Origin: Schistosoma mansoni
Lineage: Eukaryota; Platyhelminthes; Trematoda; Strigeidida; Schistosomatidae
NCBI RefSeq assembly: GCF_000237925.1
Contig: NW_017386042.1
Span: 682,001 to 746,000 of the forward strand
Reading direction: 5' to 3'
DNA length: 64,000 bases
Part shown: piece by piece, positions 31,919 through 45,500 of the stretch
Numbering within the stretch: the stretch's first letter is position 1
How the letters are laid out: every line of letters begins with the position of its first letter
Translations under genes and position numbers: made by a program
Notes under the pieces: model-generated
The model's database searches: none
What the model was told of the DNA's origin: nothing
The model's input: only the letters and a program-made list of their open reading frames with translations

Positions 31919-32251
31919 CTTTGACCTAAAGGTCTGATCCACAAGGCAGTGGAGCATCGTGAGGAGATGCAGTCTCATGGTAGCCGGTGACCAACGATTG
32001 GTTCATATGCCATTTGTTCCCTTAGGATACTGGAGCCCATGTGCACCATTGGTTTGGAATGGAGTTTTCAAACTCCCCTTGGTGGACTCGTGGTGTCCAC
32101 CAACCCGGTTAAAGCGCCGGATATTCGCTTTTCATCCTCTCAATTTTGTAAACAACACGCCCGCCACGAGAAGGCGGGTGGTCATGTGAGAGCATTTCGA
32201 GAGGGAGAGACGACTCTCCCCACTCTCGGCTGTACCAGGGCATTTGGGGGC
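31919..32251 (-). repeat. Family S SINE-like retroposon, 3'-truncated, reverse orientation
   Basis: The reverse strand starts GCCCCCAAATGCCCTGGTAC at 32251 and continues to the GATCAGACCTTTAGGTCAAA block at 31919. The 3' third and tail are missing. Confidence 0.85.
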
Positions 32252-32335
32252 TTGTGTAGGGCTGCCAAAGAAAACTTCGATTCTTGGTCGACGGTTCTTA
32301 CCATGCAACAAATCACAATAGTAAGACCGTGACTA
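32252..32335 (-). repeat. Copy of part of the 603-bp repeat unit
   Basis: The reverse complement matches about 27465-27535 (TTGTTGCATGGTAAGAACCG, TCGACCAAGAATCGAAGTTT). The direct abutment to a SINE start shows that this sequence disperses. Confidence 0.7.
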
Positions 32336-32455
32336 GCAAAATCTACATGTATTGGCTGAATATGCACACACACACACACAAGAACTAACTCTTATTTGGA
32401 CAGACAATAAGAACAGAAGACGTAGCTAATGGGTCATTTTCATCCTCGTAATAAT

Positions 32456-32840
32456 TCTACATTTTGGGAGATCCAGAAAATTCCTCGCAAAAATGGCTCT
32501 GAAAACGCCGAGAAACCCTTCATCCAATCAGCATTAAATAGAAGTTTTTCCAGAAACACCTAGAAAGTGAGGTCACATGTCGCGTTTCTGATTGGATGAT
32601 TATCAATACTGCTACTATGTTCAGTAGCATTCCAGGATTTTCCGTAGGCCCAAGGCCATCTAAAATATTATAAATAGCCCAGATTTTCTGTACACTAACG
32701 AACCTTGGAGTAAAGCGTTTCCTCCATATTTCGCGCCTTTTCTCTTGTGTTGAAGTTGCTATGTAGATTTAGCCTGGAGTTTACTAGAAGAACTTAAGAA
32801 AGCGGATCTAGCGTTCAATTAGATTATAATTATTGGTAAC
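32456..32840. repeat. Dispersed solo-LTR-like repeat, copy 2
   Basis: Homologous to 17041-17420. Contains GAGGTCACATG, a TATA-like TATTATAAATAGCCC (about 32670) and AACCTTGGAGTAAAGCG. Confidence 0.45.
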
Positions 32841-33467
32841 CACCCATACACTTTTCCACTACCTCAGTAAATCAAAGTTCTTAGCCTCATCAGGCGATGT
32901 TCCATCGACAGCGCAGAATGGAATTGCTCACTCAGTGATTCTATCAACTTCAAAGATATCAGTCATTAAAAAAATATAATTTAGGTATGTGCCCTATCAT
33001 TACCGATCAATTTTCTTACCTGTAAAGTAATGTATAGCACGCTATCACACAGTAGCGTTTTGCGATCACAGATATGCCTCGTAAATAATCAAAAGCCGTG
33101 ATATGAATAACTTGATACCTATTTTCAATCATCGGGAACCCCATAAAACTGGAGTAATGGTAACTTCTGACTCAAAATTGATGCAGCTAAAATAATAAAC
33201 TAACAAATTCTTATATGGTTTGTAAACATTAGTACAGATTGTTGAGAAGTCCCGAAAAGCGAGACAAAAGAGCTGTCCAGCGCTCCTCGGTTATCAGTAT
33301 TTCTACATTCGGTGTTAGTTTGTTATTATATTCTCCTTTGAATAAATCATATTGCGATTTGAAAAATATACACAGGATCTACATATATTTTTATTGACTG
33401 AAATCAAGACGTAGCTCACAAGTGAAATAAACATTAACAGATTTTGAAAACAAATGAACACATATCT
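32841..33467. other. Intergenic, nothing recognised
   Basis: AT-rich sequence between the solo-LTR-like repeat and the 3' end of the PPP1R42-like gene. Confidence 0.45.
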
Positions 33468-33473
33468 TTTATT
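33468..33473 (-). terminator. Polyadenylation signal of the PPP1R42-like gene
   Basis: AATAAA on the reverse strand, 11 bases past the stop codon at 33485-33487. This supports the terminal exon. Confidence 0.65.
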
Positions 33474-33484
33474 CTCGCCGTAAT

Positions 33485-33579
33485 TCACAACTTGCAGGAG
33501 ACTTTTGTAAATTCTTGATTTATTAAGTCTGTCAGTTCCGGTTTCGTACCAAGTGTAATTTGCCTGTTCCTAGGACATC
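33485..33579 (-). CDS. PPP1R42: PPP1R42-like gene, probable terminal exon
   Basis: Acceptor CAAAATTTCAG, phase 1 in, then CPRNRQITLGTKPELTDL and a TGA. The phase fits the donor at 36723 and a polyadenylation signal follows at once. The peptide itself is not diagnostic. Confidence 0.6.
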
Positions 33580-36500
33580 CTGAAATTTTGTAACAAAGAA
33601 AAATATTAAAGTTTGAGAATGCTACATCATTGAACTATATTACAAGTTTTGATATTATAAAGTATTAGAGGTAGAACAAATTATTCCATCCTTTCTGGTT
33701 CCTAGTTAGTATTGAAATGAAAGTCACCTGGAAAGTGGGATCGACAAACGAAAACACCAGTGATAAGGTGAAACGCTAACCACCGCATCAACTTTCTTTG
33801 ACCTTGTATGACTATGTCTTGTTTATCCACCAATCACAATTTTATGTTCATTGTAAAACATTATTCGCCTTGTTGACTCATTTTTTCTATCCTCTAGTTA
33901 CTGTTCGGCATGCTATTTATGCCTCTCCTTTTTCCTATGTAATAGACTGTACTGTTTATTTGTATACTAACGTTGTTAATTTACGTTTTAGAAACAGATA
34001 AAGTTTATTAGGCCAAATAGATACTTGTTCTGACTTTGGACAAACCGAGACGCTGTGTTCGACCGTCTAGAGAATAGCTTAGAGTTGCACCTGTAGGAAA
34101 TTGCCTCTTACATCACCTTCGAAAAGTCTTTAGGTTCTAACCTTGATTATATAGAACATGAGTATTTAAGCTATCTTCACTATTTATTGTAGTCCTATTT
34201 CGCCCTATGTAGTCTCATAAAGAGTAACCAATCGGTGCACGGTGTTCACCGATAACTACAGTTAGGTGACCGATAGAACCTAGTGTAGTATAATGACTGA
34301 TCCGCCTAAACAAATTGATGGACACCAATTCAATCAAAAAGCTAGACAACTAGGTCCCTAGGAATTTAAACATACTTACTAAAGCGATACAAAACAAGAT
34401 CAGTGGTGAATCGAATCTAACGGAACATTTCCCCTTGATTCTATGGCAGATCGAAACTATGCAAACCAAAAGTCAAACTGTATCCTGCTGTACCAACTCC
34501 CTGGAACCTAAGCGTACTACCTATCGAGAGGAATTTCAAGAACATTGCGATATTTGTTGATTTCATCTGATCACTCAACTTAATTTCATATACAATTTTT
34601 TGGAAAGCATTAAGGAGATTCAAATCAACGACGGTGAAATGATGACATCCTTCAACGTTGCAGCCTTATTAGCCTTGGTTGAACCAAAATTAACAGATGA
34701 CACCTTAACCTTTCTCCTCAGAAGTGACGCAAAACTTTCAAAGTACACGGAGCTTCAAAGTCTACTAGGACTGATTGATTTATACTTAACAATGTACTTC
34801 CAGTTCAACAGTAAAAACTACGAGCAAGCAAAAGGTACACCAACGGGACTACACAGAACATGTTATTAACTACAGTAGCAAAGATCCACAAAACCAACTG
34901 AGCACAAACTTCATTCAGGGGAGCAAAACCACACTACAACATACAATGGAATAGTGGAGAAAAATATTTGGTGACTATTTTTTTTAAGGAGCGGTTATCT
35001 AAGCAAGTTCATTGAAAAATACCAAACAAACTCATTAGCAAAGCCGGAATCAAACACAGAAACCAACAAACGGATCATCCTATCATTTGTAAAAAAAATA
35101 TCAGAGATTACAACAAGATTATTGAGACTGTTTGGAATAGATTTGGTACATAAAAAAAAACATCCTTTCAATTAATTTTACGAAAACCAAAAGACGAAAT
35201 GACAAAAAGAAAATCCGAACATTATCTACAAAACAAACTGTTTCGACTGAAACACTACATATGAAAAAGTGGGCGTCTCTCTATTTTCGTCTTCATGAAC
35301 GCCAACAAGATGTCAAAGGCCATGAGGTATTTTTACTTATATCAATGAACGTGGACACAAGTTCGGCTGGGAAAATGTTGAGATTTTCGATAGAATAAAT
35401 ATAAAGAATATCATAGAATTCTCAGGAGTTTGGGACTTAGTTCAATCACCAATTAATGTACACATTGAAATGGACCCAATTTATTAACTAATTATGACTA
35501 AACCATCCAGCTCAGAAAAGGAAACACTATCAGAATAGTTCACCTGAGCAACGAATCTTCTCTATCATCGCTCAACTGACTTAGAGAACATGTGTTCATT
35601 CTTTATCTTGTTTCGAGAAATGACGAACCTATAATATGTAGGTAAACTTCGTTAAAGAAAACTTTATACAGAAGAGGATCAAACGGCGAGACTAAACTAT
35701 ATGGACGAGCCAACCAGAAGCTTTCGCGGGTTTTCAAGGTCACGGCGCTAAGTTCGGTACCTGATGCTTACGTACAGTCGGTTTACAACGGATTTTAGAG
35801 AAGACGTGATAATTCAGCGTCTACAAGAGAAATGATCATAAGATTTTGGCGCGAAACGCAATCATCCATTTGTATAAATAGAGTTTTGGCATTATAGCTG
35901 ATGTCAGTTCGTGATGAAAACCCTAAGTATAATTCCTAACCTTAACCATGAGCTGTAAATCATAATTTGAATTCTTCACACAGGTTTATAACCTTATTTA
36001 GTCTTAGTTATTATGTTGACACTCTCAGAGTCACCCTAGCGTCGCTCAAATGTCGTCCATAATTTATAGTCTCATCCTTAACCCTAAACAATAACCCTAA
36101 ACCCTAAACCATACCAACAACATTGAAGCTATGTGGTCGAGGCTAAAAGAATTTTGAGACCTTATCATGGTTTTAGAGCTCGACTACTATGGAGCCACAT
36201 GGATGAGTTCCTGTACCGGATGCACTATGATTTTAGAACTTCTGAACCTATATCTAACCTTGATAAGTTTTTGAGTCATGTAAAAGAACAGTATCCCCTT
36301 TAATTTTTGGGTTTTCCATAATATATTTTTACTGTATACTGTCTTCTGATTGGCTAATATTTCTCAAGGTCATTTAAGATTCGTTCAAAGGTCGTCCATA
36401 CAGTTTAGTCTCGCCGATCAAACTAAATTTCCAAAAGCGTAAGAAGAAAAAATCAGCTGGAAGATAATACGAGTTGCGACGGAAATAAGAGAGAAATATA

Positions 36501-39500
36501 CCCACAAGTTATTAATTTTAAGGCAGTTAATCTTTTCTAATACGTCATTTATTAAAGGCATATCTATGTAAATGTATCGGCTTGGATTAATGTATTAGTG
36601 TACCAGGTGTTGTGTGATTATGGTCAGCTTTACGAGGCTCATCAGCTATCAGGAATCAGCGAGAATCTTTTATGTGAGTTTGCAAAGATAAATCAGTAAT
36701 GAACTTAATGAACCTAACTTACTTGATAATTCAAGATTAAAACTCTTATACTGGTTCCAATTTTCTAAAAATTGTCTATTTGGTTCAGATATTGCCTTAT
36801 CATCCAGAATTTCTATATGAAAAGAATATGAAATTAGGGAATAAAACATGATTTTCTTTGAGTACAATAACCAAAGTAAAACGCATCCAAGTTATATTTC
36901 TTGCAAGATATTGTAAATTAATTTACATTGAAGCTTTTGACAGGGATTCGGTCGTATAAGTCACTTTCTCCCTATCTAACCATATATTTTCTTTTACTTA
37001 TTTTAATGACTCTGGTTCTTATCACTCTGTTATTAATAAGTGGGACAACTTAAATGGACCGACTTATATAAAGTTCTGCTTTGTCCTTTCTTTATTAAAT
37101 AAAAAGAATTCTCAAACATATATATACGGACAAGACAGTGCAAGGATATCGATAACTGGATCTAGTTTTACTTTAAAAATTTATAAACATCGGTTTCAGC
37201 TATTGATGAAATCGTAGAACATTAATTTGGTCTTCACAAGAAACGCAAATAATGACTCCTTGGTTTGTAAGTATCTGACGTGAACAGAGAAAAAAGAAGC
37301 TATGACGAATTACGGAAGCTATTTTTGGGGACGTTATTTCAGTTAATTCAAAGTTTGTGAAACACTTGCATTAACTTTTGTTCCTAGTTTATTCTACAGA
37401 CCATAAGCTTTCGTTTGGTGTATGATTCACTCTCATACCCCTTCTTGGTCCAAAGCTATTGTAATTCAAATGTAACCTTCAGTACTTTATTTCCCTACCC
37501 TAACTGTATTTACTGATTGTTGTGCATTGTGATCTTGTCAGTCAGTTATTTATTCGTGTATCTTTTTACACTAATCTGAATCGGAACCAGATCGGAGTGG
37601 GAATCGTAATCGGTAATAAATCGAGTAGTTTCAATATTTGAGACCATGAGTTAATTGAAGCTAGACCACCATCGAAAACCTGGAAGCACTGGACTGCCGT
37701 TTCGTCCTATTGTGGGACTCCTCAGCAGTGCACATCCACGATCCCGCCTCGAGAGATTCCAACCCAGGACATATCAGTCTCGCGTGCGAGCGCTTAACCG
37801 ATAGACCACTGAGCCGGCAATCAACGGTGTTATTGTCTAACTTCAACTGATCCACAAAACTGAGCGACACATCCGCCATCGTCTTCAGTGAGTTACTATC
37901 TCACAACAGACCTGGTTGAACTCGACTGATCACTGCTTCTCACTAGAACTCCAGGAAATACCTCTTGAAGCCAGACACTAGTGAGCATATGTTGGTTAAT
38001 ATACGAAGGGGTTTTGTGGATATTACAGTAATTTCAATAGTTGAGATTATGAGCCAATTGAAGCTAGACGACCATGGAAAACCTGGAAGCACTGGATGGC
38101 GCGAGAATGATAAGTCCCGGGTCTCAGCNNNNNNNNNNNNNNNNNNNNNNNNNNNNNNNNNNNNNNNNNNNNNNNNNNNNNNNNNNNNNNNNNNNNNNNN
38201 NNNNNNNNNNNNNNNNNNNNNNNNNNNNNNNNNNNNNNNNNNNNNNNNNNNNNNNNNNNNNNNNNNNNNNNNNNNNNNNNNNNNNNNNNNNNNNNNNNNN
38301 NNNNNNNNNNNNNNNNNNNNNNNNNNNNTGCTCCCAGGTTTTCCATGGTGGTCTAGCTTCAATTGACTTCTGATCTCAACTATTGAAACTACTATAATAT
38401 CCACAAAACCCCTTTTCTGATTAAATCGAGTAGTGTTCCAGTTAACTCGCCTTCTCTCTCGCGCGCTCTTGTCAGCCAATCAGACGATAGGATAGTTTTC
38501 GTGTCTCTACTCAAGCTAGTTAGTCTCACTTCGAACTCAGGCGTTTCTAGCTTCAAGGTTAAACCAGTCAGTCTATCGTGTCAAGGTCCTAATCTAGTTT
38601 GAAACGAGTTATTTTGGGTATATTAGTAGGTAGACGGATCAAGGACGTAACAGTATAAATGCCAAGGTTAAACTTTTTCGAATAAATTGAGTAACGGGTA
38701 GAAAGTTAATAACTAATGCTTTCTTGTTATATCCCAGTGAGCAGAAAATTGTATTTCTAACGTTTCGTGACTTAATCTAAGGCACTTCTTCAGAGTAAGA
38801 ACTTAGTTTTCAATAGTTAATTGAGTAATATAGATACCTAGGACAACGTAGGAAACCAGGAGGGTCATTCAAATGGCCGTAGAAAAGAAGACATACAACC
38901 TATCCCTGCTTGGGATGAGTCACACCCATTGAACACAAGCTAGGAAGACAAGACTATATTCATAAGATGCAGTCATCCTTTAGCCATGGAAGAGAACATC
39001 CTTCATGCATACAAAGGATTGCACTAGTGCTCTCCAAAAAAAATAGCAACTTTAGAATGAGAAATACACGGCTCCAGAATCACTAAAGCATCCATAAAAA
39101 CAAAATGGAAAGGGTTACAATGAACGTTATTCAATGCTATGTACCCACCAATGATGGCAGTGAAGATGATAGAGATCAGTTTTACGAGGGCTGTAGCCAA
39201 TCTTGGAGAAACTTATAAGGCAAGACCCGATCATCTTAATGAGAAACCTAACCGCCAAGACAGGGATAGACAAAAAAAGACACGAACATATCATGGAATA
39301 AAATACTTGGAGAAGGAAAAGAGAATAGTGAGAGACTAGTATATCTATGTGGTTTCAACATGTTCATAATTGTCATCATTTTCCCTCACAAGTCCATACG
39401 CAGAGCTACATGAGATTCAGTCACAACGTAGAACTTGTATGTACGTGCATCAGTTAAAGTTTCCATATCCCATCAACACATAGAGATGAAGTTGTCAGAC

Positions 39501-42500
39501 CGAATTCCAGAGTAGTGGAGGTAGTAACAGCATCAATAGTAATAGGAAACATTAGGCACCGAATTTAGGATCTCACAATTTAGAGAAAAACAAAGAATGG
39601 ATGAATCTGAATGACTGAAAAAGATTCTGACCCATGTCAAAGTCCCTAATCATTGGTTACGATGATCACGCTGACCACAACCAGGTAGTCTCTACCCAAG
39701 TGTCAGTGACTTTATAAGCTGATGCCATGATTTGCTTCGGCCTCCGATAGTTTTCCTTTAGCCTACTCCTGTACAAAATAAACCTCCCCCAAGGTAGACG
39801 GTGGTTGAGAATGCGCAGCCCATTTCACCCACATCAGTGAGAGATTTACTACTTCATCAATTCGATTTGACACCCTCACCAAGGACTCTATTTCTAACCC
39901 AGGCACTGCTTACTTTGTGGTCCCAAAATACACGAGTAATGCTTCGTAGACATCTATGATCAAATAACAGAAACCTACGAATAGCCTCTACTATTAATGA
40001 CCATGTTTAACATCCATACAGTAGGACACAAAGAACCGTCACGCAGTAAACTAGTCCTTTGGATGGAAGAAAGATATCTCACAAGTGATGCAAGTTGGCA
40101 AAAGCCAGCCCAATCATCTGAATCCAGGCCAAAATCTAGTCAGACAGAAGACCATCAGTGCTGATGAGACTACCAAGATTAGTGGTGTCGATGGGTTCAA
40201 CTACTTCACTCCCTATCACTATTTCAGGCGATGACGCAAGTCAATCCTGAAGTAACACATTACATTTGGAGGGAGATAACTGCATCTTAAAAATCCTTCC
40301 ATCGATCTTTAAGGTATTCATAACACTTTGGATTGTCAGGGTCTTCACCAGACAGAACTGTATCATCTGAGTATTCTAAGCTAACAAGTTAATCTCCTGA
40401 AAAGTCGGATGATGAAAGTGTTATCTCTAAAAACGTGTCTATGACAAAGTTAAATAAGAATGAGGAAAGCGGATAACTTTGACGAACGCCGCATAGAGTA
40501 ACCAATTCCGATGGGTTTGCCATAAGCTCTGACTCGGCCAGAAGTGTTCCAGTAGGGAGCCTGTACAAGGTTAATGCACTTATTTGGTACGCTTCTCAAT
40601 GACAGACACTGCCACAGAACCTCGCGATCAACCGAGTCGAACGTCGCCTCAAGGTCAAGAAATACAACTATAGTCGGACGTCTAAAAGCATATCTATGAT
40701 CCGGAATCTGCCAAAAGGTGAATATTTGGTCCACACATTCACGTTCGGGTCTGAAACCAGCCTGATTTTCTCGGCTTCGTCATTCACAGGCTCTAGTAAG
40801 ACGTCCAAGTATTATTGAGGCCAATATTTTAGACACTATTAGTTAAACTGATTCCTCTGTAATTGTCACAAGAGGACTTTTGTCCTTTCTTATAGGCCGG
40901 GACGATCAGAGATAGAGATTAGTCAGATGGGGCTACATCCAGTCCCCAGATTTTAGATAAGATCTCAGTTAATCTAAGTGCTAAAACTGTATCACTATCC
41001 TCAAGATTCTCAAGGGTCAATACATCAGGCTCTGTTGCTTTCTCTCGCTTTAGATTGCTTATAGCCTTTTAAAACTCACTGAGAGTTGGAGGACTTATAT
41101 CAGTTCGCCATTCAAGCTGACTGGAGATATTGGGTTTTGCTATTAAATCCTTTATATTGACAAGGTGAGGTTACATCAATGAAAGTACTGGGATCCTGTT
41201 TGCGCGATTGGAGACGCATCACACATTGATGGCGCGAGATTCTAGAGTTCGAACATTAAAAGCTACAATGTGTGGATTCAAGAGACTGGTAATAACATTT
41301 CGTGGATTCAGGTTATTAGGATTGGTGGTGTGTGGTGATAGAGATAAAAACGAGAAGAATTAGTCGTGGGGAAGGAACAATTTTTAAGAGGTAGGGGAGG
41401 GATTCGACCATCAACAGGATAACTTCAGGTGCCATTTGAGGTATTAAAGCGGTTGTCACTTTCCGGCTGCCCACACCATAGAGGGACTTGAAAAGGAGCC
41501 CAGATCGGTGGAAGCACCAGATATATATGCGCCACACAAATCCCATTTGATTTGTGTGAGGGCTGTGATCGGTGGTGGTTTCAGTGACCTGGAAGCGTGA
41601 CCACAGAGCTCAAGGGGCAAATGCTTGAGGTCAGTCACACACACTCTTTCTTGGAAAAGTTTTGTTGTATTAGCTCCGCACTTTAAAAGGCCTTATGGAA
41701 CTGAAATCCATGGGTTAAGATGATGTGGGAAATTTTCAGAATCGACATTTTCTACCTCCTTCCTTCTGTTGTAAGAAGGTAACATCGCTGCAGGCAAAGG
41801 TTTTCCAAGGGAAACACCTTACTGCCGTCACACTCCTTTACAGTCGACAGTACAACTTTGCTTTTTAACCCCAAGTTACTGCCCTTAGTCTAACCGTTTC
41901 TCGACCAACCCTGCTTGGTATGGTAGGACCTAAAGGAACATGTGTTCCAGCCAAAAAAGCTCGGTTGAGTCATCACGACAGACAAGCCGGACCACCCTAT
42001 GTCAAGGTAGCAGCTTCGGTCAGGACATGGATTTCAACAAGCCACATTTAGGAAAACCAAACAGACAACATATACATAAGTAAAAACTTTGATAGGTCTA
42101 TCGAAGACGTAAAGCCGAAGAAGGGAGCTAATGTTGCCTTAGATAACCCTAAACCTGACCACCTGGTGGTGCCAAAGCCAGAAAACTTTCGACAGTCGAA
42201 GAAGCATTACAGAAGTTTGATATACCCTTCTTTCTGGATGCTAACAAGCTCAGATAGTTCAAGTTAACTATCACCGACAAGTCCTAAGTATTACAATATC
42301 TGCCGGAGGAAGAGGAAACATATGGAGAATAACTGGAAAGGATTAGAGAAGCGGTAACTTTAACATATCAGGAGGTCCTGAGCCCTAAGCACCAGTACAG
42401 AAGATGAATCTCTGGGAACAGCCGAATATAGTGAGACAAAAAAGCAGAAAGCTAGGGCATAGGCCTAATCTACAAAAGTACACAAACGACTGAAGAGGAT

Positions 42501-45500
42501 TAGAACTGACCAGAAGAAATATGTAGAAAACCTGGGCAACCACAGCAGGACAAGCTGCAAGAGAAGGAAATATGAAAGAACGAAATGATAGTCAAAAAAA
42601 TAACAGGGAATTACGGTAAAGAAGGAAAACCAATCACTGAGTTTAAAGGTGTCTGAACAGGCAGGTGGAAAGCTATTTAACATAACAGGGCTGCTAAGAC
42701 CATTGGACATCCGAAGAATTATCAAGGCCTTTCGGCAAATCAGGAATAGCAAAGCAGGTGGACTAAGCAGCATACTATCTAAAGCGATGAAGTCGGAGCC
42801 CCCAAATGCCCTGGTATGGCCGAGAGTGGGGAGAGTCCGCTCTCCCTCGAAAACCGCTCTCACATGGTCACGCGTATATAGCCTCTGTCAGGGAAGTCCT
42901 ACTCAATGCCTTCTCGTGGCGGGGGTGTTGTTCACGAAAGTGAGAGGACGAAAAGCAAATGTACGGCGCGTTAACCGGGTTGGTGGACACCACGAGTCCA
43001 CCTAGGAGAGTTGGAAAACCCTCATCCCAAACCAATGCTCCACATGGGCTCCAGTATCCTGAAGGAACAAATGGCGTATGAACCAACCGTTGGTCACCGG
43101 CTACCATGGAACGGCATCTCCTCACGATGCTCCACTGCCTTGTGGATCAGACCTTTAGGTCAAAGGCTCGGGGTGTGGGCACCTAAGTAAACCACCTGCT
43201 TCAGTTTGGGCACCTGGGCAGTATCCCAGCCCTCATACAAATCAAATGAGATTTGTGCGGCGCATATGTATCTGGTGCCCCTATGTACCAATATTTATGT
43301 GTTCAAATAAATAAATAATAATAATGAAGTCGGATGTAGAAACAACTGTAAAGATATTTCATGTCCGCTTCTTAACTATTTGGGAGAAAGAACAAGCACC
43401 AACAGACAGGAAACAGGAATACCTTATTGAGATATCGAAGGAAGATTTTAGTGATTATGAGAACTACAGAAACATCACACTAACATCAGTACTGGATGAG
43501 GTTTTTAACGTTACTGAACCGAATGGAAAATTCAATAGACGTCCAACATCGAGATCAAACACGCTTTCGTAAGGACTGGTCATGTACCAACAAAACTGAG
43601 ACACTGCATCATTGCTGAAATAACAACTGAATAAAACTCATCACTTTTCATTACTTTCCTTGATTATGAGAAATTATTCAACAGCTTGAATAGAGGCACT
43701 CTGTGAAATCTTCGATACTATAGAGTACCTGAAAAGATTCGTAGCATCAGACGGAACTCCTGTGAGAGGTTGAATCACTAGATTTTCCCATGTAGAACAG
43801 CTCACAAACTCTTCCCAAACGAGAACTGAAGTGAAACGAGGCTATCCACTCCAAATTTTTCCATTTTGCTAGCTATTTACTGGATTGTGGAGACCTTCCC
43901 AGCTCGGGAAAAGCATAGAACTAGTGGACACTTTGGAGATTACTAAACCCTTCTGCAGAAAACACAGCAACAAACACAGGCAAACACAGCTACTTTAGCA
44001 GTGGCTTCATTATAAATAGGTCTGGACATTTACACTTCATCACTTGATGGTGAAGCTCTGGAAGTCCTACTCAATGCCTTCTCGTGGCGGCGGTGTTGTT
44101 CACGAAAGTGAGAGGACGAAAAGCGAATATCCGGCGCTTTAACCGGGTCGGTGGATACCACGAGTCCACCTAGGAGAGTTGGAAAACCCTCATTCCAAAC
44201 CAATGCTTCACATGGGCTCCAGTATCCTGAAGGAACAAATGGCGTATGAACCAACCGTTGGTCACCGGCTACCATGGAACGGCATCTCCTCACGATGCTC
44301 CACTGCCTTGTGGATTAGACCTTTAGGTCAAGGGGTCCGGGTTGAAACTTAAAGAACTATCACCACCATCATCAAAAAGGTATAAGCATTCATAAACAAC
44401 TGTCCAAACAAGATACTCCAAATCTGTTGGCCAACGATTATCAGCAGTAACCGACTATGGCAGAGATCCAACCGGCTTCCAGATAAGGAGAAATTAGGAA
44501 AGGACGCTAGAGGCAGACAGGACACACTTCACGGAAACCATTCAATATCACAAGGAGAATCCTGAATAAGCATCTTCAAGACTAAAGGAGGAGGCATACT
44601 AAAGAACATATGGCACCGGAACTTTGACGCATACAAGACCACCGATGCCACTTAGCAACAACTGAAAGGAAGAGTCTAGGACAGAGTTGGCGATCACTAC
44701 CCAGCAGGCTATACCTGAGGAGGGGTATAAAGATTAAGTAATTGAGTGATACTGCTATTTCACAAAAACTAACTTTAAATTCAGCACAAATATCAAATCA
44801 AGCATGTTAATGTGATTGAAAGTAGTATCCATTGAAAACAACTTACCCAGACGTTTTGCAGTTACAATGATGACATCTCGTGCTCGAGCTGTTTTCATGA
44901 CAGGATTGCCTTGTATATGGAACTCTTTAAGGTTTGACCATTTATTCAGTGATGTAGATAGATCATGGATAGATTGTATGGAGTTATTCGATACATTCAA
45001 AGAGATTAAGGCATGAAGATTACTTAAATCTTGTAGGGTGTCCAATTTGTTACCTGATACATCCAAGCATATAAGACTATTCTATCAAGTTGGGGTATTT
45101 TTACACGGAAACAGTTACACGATAAGAGATTAAGGGGGGGAGGTAGAAAGTCAAAATTAGAAACAGATTATTCAGTTGGGATCGTCTCAAAATTAAACAA
45201 CGGTTATTTAACCAAGCCCCCAAATGCCCTGGTACGGCCGAGAGTGGGGAGAGTCTACTCTCCCTCTCGAAATGCTCTCACATGGCCAGCGAATATATAG
45301 CCTCTGTCAGGGAAGTCCTACTCACTGCCTTCTCGTGGCGGGGGTGTTGTTTACGAGAGTGAGAGGACGAAAAGCGAATGTCCGGCGCTTCAACCGGGTT
45401 GGTGGACACGGAGGGTCCACCTAGGGGAGTTGGAAAACCCTCATTCCAAACCAATGCTCCACATGGGCTCCAGTATCCTGATGGAACGAATGGCGGACGA

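Larger units (their letters stand above)
42030..44730 (+). mobile_element. Degenerate RTE (SR2-like) copy interrupted by two SINEs
   Basis: Linker (42200-42640), reverse-transcriptase pieces (IRRIIKAFRQIRNSKAGGLS at about 42705; MKSDVETTVKIFH and ENYRNITLTSVLDEVFN at 43324-43530) and the C-terminal region (44345-44730). Split by family S copies at 42798-43323 and 44060-44340. Confidence 0.78.

Noticed and set aside
34441-34623. 60-codon reverse-strand ORF
   Set aside because: It is the shadow of a Penelope-like reverse transcriptase relic on the + strand.
36077-36113. Interstitial telomere-like run of CCCTAAA units
   Set aside because: Only three or four imperfect units, with spacing that varies; not enough for a telomeric array or fusion site.
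37740-37820. tRNA gene on the reverse strand
   Set aside because: It leads directly into a hammerhead and SINE body, and the B-box has a substitution; it is a SINE promoter.
42649-43005. 118-codon ORF on the + strand, and similar ORFs at 44030-44293, 45224-45424 and 54952-55209
   Set aside because: All fall in family S SINE copies and their frames are not conserved between copies.
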